From CAYUWG01 sp964448285 (lineage in GTDB: Bacteria > Bacteroidota > Ignavibacteria > SZUA-365): a stretch of DNA of 5,252 nucleotides. The DNA is taken from assembly GCA_964448285.1 (NCBI GenBank), contig CAYUWG010000161.1, positions 1 to 5,252 of the forward strand. The letters run 5' to 3'. Made by a program: the position numbers and the translations under genes. Under the pieces are notes generated by a model, which had not been told where the DNA came from, made no database searches, and was given only the letters and a program-made list of their open reading frames with translations. Shown piece after piece: positions 1 to 5,252 of the stretch (position 1 is the first letter of the stretch; every line of letters begins with the position of its first letter).

Positions 1-39
1 TAACGAGAATGCAAGTATCAGAGTTACTTTGCTATTCAT
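1..39 (-). CDS. N-terminus of an exported protein (partial, runs off the window)
   Basis: An ATG at 39-37 opens a frame that stays open to the window edge and reads MNSKVTLILAFSL: a lysine at position 4, then an uninterrupted hydrophobic run. This is how a Sec signal peptide begins. The start is supported by AAAGGA on the minus strand (52-47), seven bases upstream of the ATG, one of the best ribosome binding sites in the window. The gene lies 151 bases downstream of the 616-residue gene in the same direction, so it continues the run of secreted-protein genes. Only 13 codons are visible. The mature protein, its function and whether it carries a T9SS tail cannot be told. The alternative is a chance short frame, but the combination of SD, spacing and signal-peptide start makes that less likely. 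Confidence 0.7.
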   Translation of the reverse strand, partial: MNSKVTLILAFSL

Positions 40-46
40 AGTCCGG

Positions 47-52
47 TCCTTT
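47..52 (-). promoter_or_regulatory. Shine-Dalgarno site of the partial gene at 39-1
   Basis: Reads AAAGGA on the minus strand and lies seven bases before the ATG at 39. It is listed separately because it is the main evidence that the 13 visible codons at the window edge are a real gene start. Confidence 0.65.
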
Positions 53-190
53 CATTGGTGTAATTGGAATGTGGTTTCTAAAGTGAAGGCTGTTCTTATT
101 GACTGAAAGCCATAAGTACGAACCAATATAAAAGCATCTGTCACTGAGGTGAACGATTCAGATTTCTTTTTAGAATTCTTTATCAACGAA

Positions 191-2041
191 TCAGAAGATG
201 AAAATATCAAATGCGCTATCCTGATCATTCAGATTCCATGATTGGGTCAAAACGACGACTTGATTCGGACCCACACCGCCCCCATCTCCCGCGACCCAGA
301 ACGATATCCTCGTCGCGTTAGAGTAACCGGGGCTCATCGCAGGTTGGCAGACAATAAACCGGTCCGACACATTGAAACCGAAATCGACGATGTAGTTGCC
401 GGTTGCAATCCGTGAGACACTGATCGCTTGTCCGTTCGCGCTGAACGATCTTCGAATCGCGCCATTACCATTCACACGGACCATTGCTTTTACCATTCCT
501 CCTCTGGCTCGATCTTGTATTGCATCACCATTAACCTTCAACGAACCAGCCACATCGAGCTTCGCCTGTGGATTCGTCGTGCCGATTCCCACATTGCCAG
601 AAACATTTTTTATGATCATGGCTGATGAATTGGGGTGAAAGCTGTTCGGGATGAATACAAGGTCTCCATTCAATCCCTGGATATAGCTTTCAAGATTATT
701 GTTAAGGACATCTTTGAAGGTAACAGTCGGTCCCGGTCCTGTGAGCTTTAAAGCATCCCCTCCCACTACTTCAAGTTTTCCTGTCGGATTGGTCGTTCCA
801 ATCCCAACATTCCCTTTGACGATCAAATCATTCTTCCCGGGGTTCGCATACCCATAAGAATCCGATACGAGAAGCCCGCCAGCCTTGAGTCCTGATGCAC
901 TCGGAGAGTTTGGAGAATTGATGATATGCAGATATCTGTTTTCTTCCGCATTACTAACAGAAGTAAAAATGGTCGGACTTGAACCAACTTCAAGCGTGAG
1001 ATCACCTCTCACATCGAGCTTCGTTGCCGGACTGCTCGTACCGATTCCGACTTTTCCGGAGTTCGCATTCGATATATCATTCCCATTCGCTGCCCAGTAG
1101 CCCGCTCCTCCACCACTTGCTGCAATCGTCAATGTATTTCCTGACGGTGTGATCGTCACGTTCGTACCGGCAGAAAGCGTTACATCGTCCTTCAGTGAAT
1201 TGATGCTCCTTACTACCTGACCAGAGCCTATCTTCTGTCCCGTGACCGCGGCGTCGGCAAGTTTCTCCGTTGTGATCGCACCATTGGCGACCTGTGGGTT
1301 GGGATATGATCCTGAAAGATTCCCACCGGCAGGAGTACCGTTGGCGATGAAGTTCGATGTGTTCGGAATGACTCCTGATGCGATGTCATTTCCAGCAATC
1401 GAACCATCTGCAATCTTGTCGCTCGTGATCGAGTTTGCCGCGATGGAAATATTGGCTACGGGGCCAGTGGGATTCTGTATGTCGATTGAGCCGTCGGTGC
1501 TCTGTACTCCCTGAATACCCGTTCCACCGCCACCGCCCGTCGAAAAGATCTGAATATTGTTTCCACTCTGTGAGACCGTCGTTGCGCCGCCGCCGATGAG
1601 ATTGATATCGCCTGATTGTCCGTTGAGACGAGTCACTACACCGCCTGCATTCGGAATGAGCGCCTCAGCTACCGAAGCACGTTCAGCACGAAGCGCGTAC
1701 GGTGCGGCAGTGAGCGGTGTGCGCGGTGAAAGCTCCGCCCCCCCATCCACACTCACACCGAGAAAGTACGCTCGATCGAAGGCAAGCGATGCTGGAAGCG
1801 CTGTCACACTTCCGATGATTGCATTGAAGACGCCTTTCACGACAGGTACTGTCTGAGTCTCAATAAAGAGGAGACTCCCGTTCGTCGCTGCATCGTAAAG
1901 CTTCAGTGTCAGCGTGTGGTTACCGTCCGGGATGAGATTCCCTTGCGCGTCGGTTAGCACTCCCTGATAGCTGATGGTGCGTGGAACTTGGGCGAAAGCG
2001 GTACACGATATACCGATGATCAGTAGTATGATTGCTCGCAT
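191..2041 (-). CDS. Secreted tail-fibre-like modular surface protein, 616 residues
   Basis: Residues 1-17 are a Sec signal peptide, with likely cleavage at AFA|Q. Residues 19-125 match a beta-rich N-terminal domain common in secreted FCB proteins ('ISYQGVLTDAQGN' ... 'AELSPRTPLTAAPYALRA'). Residues 147-176 form a glycine-rich linker. Residues 204-272 carry two 'IT(S/T)(D/E)K(I/L)AD' repeats around a 'GGNLSGSYPNPQV' motif seen in fibre-like proteins. Three 'G(K/N)VGIGT(S/T)(S/N)P..KL(D/E)V.G' repeats follow at 329-346, 410-427 and 482-499. Residues 515-616 form a separate beta-rich C-terminal domain ending DIFIF. No T9SS tail and no recognisable S74 autoprotease (intramolecular chaperone) domain is present, although the VGIGT repeats often precede the latter. 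A weak AGGT lies eight bases before the ATG. The role is probably a surface or extracellular fibre / adhesin; the ligand is unknown. Family recognition is from memory of motifs, not a search. Confidence 0.9.
   Translation of the reverse strand: MRAIILLIIGISCTAFAQVPRTISYQGVLTDAQGNLIPDGNHTLTLKLYDAATNGSLLFIETQTVPVVKGVFNAIIGSVTALPASLAFDRAYFLGVSVDGGAELSPRTPLTAAPYALRAERASVAEALIPNAGGVVTRLNGQSGDINLIGGGATTVSQSGNNIQIFSTGGGGGTGIQGVQSTDGSIDIQNPTGPVANISIAANSITSDKIADGSIAGNDIASGVIPNTSNFIANGTPAGGNLSGSYPNPQVANGAITTEKLADAAVTGQKIGSGQVVRSINSLKDDVTLSAGTNVTITPSGNTLTIAASGGGAGYWAANGNDISNANSGKVGIGTSSPATKLDVRGDLTLEVGSSPTIFTSVSNAEENRYLHIINSPNSPSASGLKAGGLLVSDSYGYANPGKNDLIVKGNVGIGTTNPTGKLEVVGGDALKLTGPGPTVTFKDVLNNNLESYIQGLNGDLVFIPNSFHPNSSAMIIKNVSGNVGIGTTNPQAKLDVAGSLKVNGDAIQDRARGGMVKAMVRVNGNGAIRRSFSANGQAISVSRIATGNYIVDFGFNVSDRFIVCQPAMSPGYSNATRISFWVAGDGGGVGPNQVVVLTQSWNLNDQDSAFDIFIF
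545..1057 (-). repeat. Three VGIGT-type repeats inside the fibre-like gene
   Basis: Three copies of an 18-residue motif are encoded at 1057-1004, 814-761 and 598-545, separated by unrelated modules of 63 and 54 residues. The protein repeat is clear (G-K/N-V-G-I-G-T, then P, then KLDV or KLEV and a closing G). At DNA level the copies have drifted, but the first and third share an exact 14-base stretch (1010-1023 and 551-564, CACATCGAGCTTCG on the plus strand). Motifs like this are frequent in bacterial and phage fibre-like proteins, where they border interchangeable modules; that role here is inferred. Confidence 0.8.
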
Positions 2042-2090
2042 CGAGATTGACCTATTGAACTTGTGAGAAAAGTGTAAACGAGAATCTTCG

Positions 2091-2114
2091 CTTCAGACTT
2101 CATAGTCTTTGAAG
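2091..2114 (-). other. Weak bulged hairpin downstream of the 177-residue gene
   Basis: The gap between the 177-residue gene and the 616-residue gene contains CTTCA-GACT (2091-2099), a TCAT loop, then AGTC (2104-2107) and TGAAG (2110-2114), with a two-base bulge (2108-2109). The nine pairs could fold in RNA. No U-run follows on the minus strand, so it does not look like a canonical rho-independent terminator. It could be an attenuating or RNA-stabilising stem, or chance. Confidence 0.25.
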
Positions 2115-2148
2115 GCTTGATTAATAATCGGATGATGAAAGAAGGAAT

Positions 2149-2682
2149 TTACCTTCTTACGACCGTGATACTTTTCGTAAATGTCTTATCGCCGAAATGC
2201 ATTCGTATGAAATAAGCGCCCGTCGCAAGGTCCGAGACATTGACCGTGCTGTGATAGACGCCGGCGTCTAAATTCTCATCGGTCAGCTCGCGAAGCGTTC
2301 GTCCCGATGCATCAGAAAGCATCAATCGCACATGACCGGCGTGAGGGATCGAAAAGCGGAACGTCGTGGATCGTGAGGCGGGATTGGGATAATTCTGTTC
2401 GAGCAGAACCGATGACGCAACAGGCTCATGCATTCTCTCGACGTTTACCGACACGTTGTTTCTCGTGTACCAGAAACCGAACGAACCGTTATGCGCCGTG
2501 CTCTTTGCCGTGCCGATGATCGCCTGGCCGACCGTTGCGGTAATCTGGTGCGTGTTGTTGCCGGCTCGTTGCGCACCGCTTGCGATCACGCTGCGGTCGA
2601 TGCGAGTCTGGGAATAGCTCTCATGACTGACCGCTGCGAGGAGAAGGAAGAGAACAAGTATTACAGAAGGAAACCGGAACAT
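2149..2682 (-). CDS. Small T9SS type A sorting-domain protein, 177 residues
   Basis: Residues 1-24 are a signal peptide with a long hydrophobic core (VILVLFLLLAAV) and likely cleavage at SYS|Q. Residues 29-73 ('VIASGAQRAGNN.HQITATVGQAIIGTA' ... 'GSFGFWYT') resemble a short beta domain often found just before T9SS tails; its function is unknown. Residues 92-177 are a complete T9SS type A sorting domain: 'LLEQNYPNPASRSTTFRFSIP' region, 'LMLSDASGRTLREL', 'LATGAYFIRM' and a basic last strand ending VVRR. By family knowledge this tail directs export through the outer membrane and is cleaved on attachment or release. Almost half the precursor is sorting signal. The start is fixed by GGAGG on the minus strand (2697-2693), ten bases before the ATG. 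The gene sits 97 bases after the 640-residue gene and 107 before the fibre-like gene. Specific function is not recognised. Confidence 0.92.
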   Translation of the reverse strand: MFRFPSVILVLFLLLAAVSHESYSQTRIDRSVIASGAQRAGNNTHQITATVGQAIIGTAKSTAHNGSFGFWYTRNNVSVNVERMHEPVASSVLLEQNYPNPASRSTTFRFSIPHAGHVRLMLSDASGRTLRELTDENLDAGVYHSTVNVSDLATGAYFIRMHFGDKTFTKSITVVRR

Positions 2683-2781
2683 GATGGAAACGCCTCCGAG
2701 GTATGGTGAAACTCAAACCGAAAATATCAATGCATGGAAGAAATGCAAGACTCCGTTCGGATCTTTTTCAGTTCCGCGCAC

Positions 2782-4704
2782 TCAACGCACGACGACTTTT
2801 CGTTGCAGCGTAGCTGTTCCCGTATCGAGACGGTAGATATATACTCCGGGAGACACACCTTTCAATCGATGCTTGAACGTGTGTGAACCGCGTGGTCTTT
2901 CTTCCTGCAGGAGAACGGCAATTTCCTGACCGACGCTATTGAAAAGGGAAAGCGTGACGAATGCCTCCCGATCGAGATGATACCGTATCGTCTGAATCGA
3001 TGCTATCGATGCGGGGTTCGGAAACACTTCATCGAGAGTAAGAGCTGACTCGCTTGTCGGAACGAACGTTTCCGCGGTGGGAGAAAACTCATGCGTTCCG
3101 TCGAGATCGACCTGTCGCAATCGGTAGAGTAACAACCCTGCCGCGCGGTGGCCGTCGGTGATGCTTTCGGCAAAGCGATAGACTGCGGGCGTTGTCGTTG
3201 TCCCACGCCCTGCGACGAAGCCAACAACCTTCCACGACTGACCGCGATCGAAACTTCGCTGAATTTCGAAGCCGGCATTATTCGTTTCGAGGGCAACGTG
3301 CCATTTCAAATGCACCGAATCTTCCTTAGCGTATGCATCGAACGTCGTAAGCTCGACAGGAATGTACAAGGGTCTTTTCGTTTTGAACGCCGCGATGCCG
3401 TTGTTGGACATGAGAACGAAGAGCGTGAGATACGGCATCCCCCACTGGTCGTACTCGATCTTGAAGTCCACGTCGGCGATGGAGTTATTCCCATCGTCCT
3501 TTTCTGCGACTGCGTGGGGAGCGAGTCCGACCTTCGGGGTCACTTCAAGAAAGCGTGCCGCCTGGATGGGATTCGTGACGTCCAGTATTCGCGCGGTGGT
3601 GTTGTGGTTCGGTTTCGTGCTGTCCTGCGGATTCGTCGGTCTGCCGTCGGCACAGATCAGGTACGATCGGTTCACACCCGGCAAACGGAAAAATGCAATC
3701 GGTCCGCTCGGCCCTGTGCCAGCCGAAGAATCATCGGAGAGTGCAAGATTCCCCACCATCGTGTGCGTCTGCGGCCATGTGGATTGGTTCTGCAGTTGAT
3801 TGTTCAACGTCGTCACGCGTCCGTTGCTGTCCATCCAGATCTCAGATGTTGGAAGCGTTCCGGTGACGGCGATTCCGTGAGACGCGATTCCCTCCAACGA
3901 CGAGAAGAGCCTGATGGCCAATCGGAAATCGAATTTCCTCCCCTGCCTGCGATCCTGAAGGAAGACGTTCACTTCCCTGTTCGTCTCCGTTTGCTGACAG
4001 AACGGACCGCCCGAAACGAAGATCCGCGTGCTGTCCACGAGAACAGGGGGCGTCCCTTCGAACGCACGTTTCCCAACAACCTCGAATGCGTCACCCCATC
4101 TCGTATGGCTCATCTCACTGTCGTTGATTCCCGTTCCCAACGAGTCGTGTCTGTAGTTGAGGGTAGAGTAAACCAACCGTGGCGCTGAGTACGGTGAGTC
4201 CCAGCGGTACATTTTCCATGGACCTTGGTCGCCGGCATAAGGACAGAGTTGGTCGCGAATCCAAATCGGTGAGACCAGATTGCAAGCGTAGATTCTTCCT
4301 TCATCGTCGAGATCGATTTTATAGAGCGTGTAGAGATTCGCAAGATAGCCGCCGGCTATCGTATCGAGCGGAACCGGGAGTCTCCCTCCTGTCCCGTTCG
4401 GTTGACGCCCGATCGATGTCTTGATCTGTCCGGTGGCCGCATCCCAAATATGAATCTTCGGACAACCAATGGGTTGGCCACCGATCAAACACAAGTCCGG
4501 ATTGACGATATACAGAACGTCACGAAAGCGGTCGTACGCGATGCCGCTGTACGCCGTCTCGCGAACACCCATCCAGTAGTTCGGACCGAAGATGAGCGTG
4601 TCCGGCCTGTTGATCCAAAGCACCTCCCAGTCCGGATTGGACTGTGCAAAGAGTGATACGTGAAGTGCGACAAATATCGAAAGGACTTCGAACCATTTCT
4701 TCAT
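2782..4704 (-). CDS. Large T9SS cargo protein: propeller-like region, fibronectin-like domain, sorting tail (640 residues)
   Basis: Residues 1-20 are a signal peptide (cleavage near LFA|Q). Residues 25-445 look like a repeated-strand, propeller-type region with phrases such as 'SGIAYDRFRDVLYIVNPD', 'IHIWDAATGQIKTSIG', 'DLDDEGRIYACNLV' and 'KMYRWDSP'. This resembles DUF4623-like secreted proteins, but that match is from memory and moderate. Cysteines lie at 72, 81, 141, 154, 236 and 351. Residues 448-548 resemble the fibronectin-like domain that often precedes T9SS tails ('IPVELTTFDAYA', 'HLKWHVALETNNAGFEIQRS', 'LLYRLRQVDLDGTHEFSP'). Residues 557-640 are the type A sorting domain ('LDEVFPNPAS', 'LSLFNSVGQEIAVLL', 'VSPGVYIYRL', ending KVVVR). 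AGGAGA (4718-4713) lies eight bases before the ATG. Predicted secreted or surface-attached. No catalytic motif was seen, and the substrate or partner is unknown. Confidence 0.92.
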   Translation of the reverse strand: MKKWFEVLSIFVALHVSLFAQSNPDWEVLWINRPDTLIFGPNYWMGVRETAYSGIAYDRFRDVLYIVNPDLCLIGGQPIGCPKIHIWDAATGQIKTSIGRQPNGTGGRLPVPLDTIAGGYLANLYTLYKIDLDDEGRIYACNLVSPIWIRDQLCPYAGDQGPWKMYRWDSPYSAPRLVYSTLNYRHDSLGTGINDSEMSHTRWGDAFEVVGKRAFEGTPPVLVDSTRIFVSGGPFCQQTETNREVNVFLQDRRQGRKFDFRLAIRLFSSLEGIASHGIAVTGTLPTSEIWMDSNGRVTTLNNQLQNQSTWPQTHTMVGNLALSDDSSAGTGPSGPIAFFRLPGVNRSYLICADGRPTNPQDSTKPNHNTTARILDVTNPIQAARFLEVTPKVGLAPHAVAEKDDGNNSIADVDFKIEYDQWGMPYLTLFVLMSNNGIAAFKTKRPLYIPVELTTFDAYAKEDSVHLKWHVALETNNAGFEIQRSFDRGQSWKVVGFVAGRGTTTTPAVYRFAESITDGHRAAGLLLYRLRQVDLDGTHEFSPTAETFVPTSESALTLDEVFPNPASIASIQTIRYHLDREAFVTLSLFNSVGQEIAVLLQEERPRGSHTFKHRLKGVSPGVYIYRLDTGTATLQRKVVVR

Positions 4705-4789
4705 CGATGATCTCTCCTGTTGTGTATTGTCATGATGCCGGCCTCAGGTACCGATTGAGTAGAAGGTACGGCTTCTCGCGTTCGCAAGC

Positions 4790-4817
4790 ATTATCACGCG
4801 AGCAGCCTGTGTGAAAA
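4790..4817 (-). promoter_or_regulatory. Possible promoter overlapping the MITE-like terminus
   Basis: On the minus strand GATAAT (4795-4790; five of six matches to TATAAT) lies 16 bases downstream of TTTTCA (4817-4812; four of six matches to TTGACA). The -35-like part lies inside the terminal inverted repeat of the palindromic element. A transcript from here would have a leader of roughly 80 bases before the 640-residue gene. Primary promoters in this phylum often differ from the E. coli consensus, so the match may be chance. Confidence 0.2.
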
Positions 4818-4932
4818 GTCATTGCGAGCGTAGCAAAGCAATCTCATCCCCTCGATTTTGAATCGTATTGAGAGATTGCTTCGTCGCTTCGCTCCTCGCA
4901 ATGACTCAGTAATAACCTTTTCACACAGGCTG
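4803..4932. repeat. 130-base MITE-like palindromic interspersed repeat
   Basis: The two ends are perfect 16-base inverted repeats (4803-4818, CAGCCTGTGTGAAAAG; 4917-4932). Further paired blocks lie inside: 4817-4828 with 4895-4906 (AGTCATTGCGAG, 12 bases) and 4836-4845 with 4872-4881 (AAGCAATCTC, 10 bases). At the tip is a small CGATT/AATCG stem (4853-4857, 4861-4865). The right arm has about ten extra bases (4907-4916), and the centres of the two arms differ. GAG flanks both ends (4800-4802, 4933-4935), possibly a three-base target duplication but short enough to be chance. The core (TCATTGCGAG...GCAATCTC) resembles an interspersed repeat I recall from many unrelated bacterial genomes, whose translation gives spurious peptides like LRGAKRRSNL; that peptide is indeed encoded here on the minus strand. 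It has no gene of its own, so any mobility would need a transposase elsewhere. It could also fold in RNA and act on the 3' end of the gene at 5044. Confidence 0.8.
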
Positions 4933-4990
4933 GAGGCATCACAGAAGGCAATGTTTATCTCGGTGAGCGCTGACGAACTGGGAAACACCA

Positions 4991-5021
4991 TGCGTCCTTC
5001 AACTACGTTCAGGATGACGAG
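4991..5021. repeat. Second short palindromic repeat fragment
   Basis: The stretch around CCTTCAACTACGTTCAGGAT resembles another common intergenic repeat, whose translations read 'PSTTFRMTR' on the plus strand and 'VILNVVEG' on the minus strand; both peptides are encoded here. It forms an imperfect stem: CGT (4993-4995) with ACG (5017-5019), CCT (4996-4998) with AGG (5011-5013), AAC (5001-5003) with GTT (5007-5009) and a TAC loop. It starts about 25 bases downstream of the stop codon of the gene at 5044, a typical place for such units. Family assignment is from memory. The 58 bases between this unit and the larger palindrome (4933-4990) show nothing I can name. Confidence 0.5.
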
Positions 5022-5043
5022 GGATGAGCTTTCAGCATCATCT

Positions 5044-5252
5044 TTACTTTCCAGTCTTGACGATCGATCTTCCATTGACGGACCTGCCGCCGGCAAAGAG
5101 ATGCAGGCGATAGAAACCGGCGGGAAGTCCTGCCGGATAGAGCATTGCGAGATGCTGCCCTTGTCCGAGAGAGCCGAGATGCATTGAGTACGCTTCACGT
5201 CCGAGCACGTCGAAGATTTTTATTTCGATCACACTTCGTGATGGAAGAGAAA
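5044..5252 (-). CDS. C-terminal end of a T9SS type A sorting-domain protein (partial)
   Basis: The frame is open to the window edge, so the gene begins outside it. Visible residues start SLPSRSVIEIKIFDVLGRE, continue through 'LPAGFYRLHLF' and end RSIVKTGK before a TAA at 5046-5044. This is the second half of a type A T9SS sorting domain: the 'F-D-V-L-G-R-E' strand, the 'G-x-Y-x-L' strand and a basic last strand, the same architecture as the ends of the 640- and 177-residue proteins. A GTG at 5232 could be mistaken for a start, but it lies in the middle of a conserved strand and the frame continues upstream, so the visible part is a 3' fragment of a larger gene. The cargo domain, and so the function, is not visible. 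Confidence 0.88.
   Translation of the reverse strand, partial: SLPSRSVIEIKIFDVLGREAYSMHLGSLGQGQHLAMLYPAGLPAGFYRLHLFAGGRSVNGRSIVKTGK

Noticed and set aside
141..152. Small inverted repeat TCAC-TGAG-GTGA after the fibre-like gene, considered as a terminator
   Set aside because: Only four base pairs and no U-run on the transcribed strand.
1242..1856. Plus-strand open frames at 1242-1514 and 1557-1856
   Set aside because: They are antisense to the N-terminal half of the fibre-like gene, with no coherent domain and no supporting start context.
2731..2747. TGCAT...ATGCA inverted repeat upstream of the 177-residue gene, considered as an operator
   Set aside because: Five-base arms with a seven-base gap occur easily by chance, and nothing else supports regulator binding.
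2700..2750. Bacteroidetes-type promoter (TAnnTTTG) upstream of the 177-residue gene
   Set aside because: The best match, TATTTTCG on the minus strand, has a mismatch and no convincing partner element at the expected distance.
3148..4188. Long plus-strand open frame (346 codons) opposite the 640-residue gene
   Set aside because: It lies wholly inside a convincing minus-strand gene with signal peptide and T9SS tail; its translation is rich in Arg, Cys and His with no recognisable domain, as expected of an antisense shadow.
4794..5198. Minus-strand open frame of 134 codons across the intergenic gap, and a similar plus-strand frame at 4858-5187
   Set aside because: Both are translations of the palindromic repeats (peptides such as RGAKRRSNL and STTFRMTR) and overlap the end of the real gene at 5044; peptides like these are well-known spurious database proteins.
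5044..5232. A standalone 62-residue protein starting at the GTG at 5232
   Set aside because: The frame continues upstream to the window edge with typical sorting-domain residues (SLPSRS), so the GTG is an internal valine codon of a truncated larger gene.

Overview
The window looks like chromosomal DNA from an FCB-group bacterium (Bacteroidota / Chlorobiota / Ignavibacteriota relatives). The main reason is that three of the five coding regions end in a type IX secretion (T9SS) type A C-terminal sorting domain, recognisable by the 'NYPNP' / 'FPNPAS' opening, 'FDVLGRE'-like strands and a basic last strand. Four starts have a Shine-Dalgarno-like match at normal spacing (AAAGGA, GGAGG and AGGAGA are good, AGGT is weak). 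Since many Bacteroidota proper use SD poorly, this leans towards the Ignavibacteria / Kapabacteria / Chlorobi side, but that is inference. GC content is moderate and uneven.

Layout: every gene is on the minus strand, so transcription runs from high to low coordinates. At 5252-5044 is the C-terminal end of a T9SS cargo protein that enters from outside the window. Next comes a 339-base non-coding stretch (5043-4705). It holds a short palindromic repeat fragment (about 4991-5021) and a 130-base MITE-like long inverted repeat (4803-4932), one terminus of which may supply part of a promoter for the next gene. Then come a 640-residue secreted protein (4704-2782: probable propeller-like domain, fibronectin-like domain, T9SS tail), a 177-residue T9SS cargo protein that is nearly half sorting signal (2682-2149), and a 616-residue secreted protein built like a tail fibre (2041-191: common N-terminal beta domain, glycine-rich linker, repeated 'VGIGT' modules, distinct C-terminal domain, no T9SS tail). 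Finally there is the first 13 codons of another exported protein (39-1), with a strong ribosome binding site.

How the genes fit together: all five products have a signal peptide, a T9SS sorting domain or both, so this is a cell-surface / extracellular protein locus. No enzyme catalytic motif, secretion machinery, nuclease, toxin, CRISPR array or RNA gene was recognised. Gaps of 97-339 bases between co-oriented genes do not prove an operon. No clear rho-independent terminator was found.

I did not find a convincing new multi-gene system. The most interesting items are the MITE-like palindrome and its companion repeat, the strong base-composition shift inside the fibre-like gene at its repeated modules, a G7 tract early in that gene, and the absence of a T9SS tail on the one large neighbour that might be expected to carry one.
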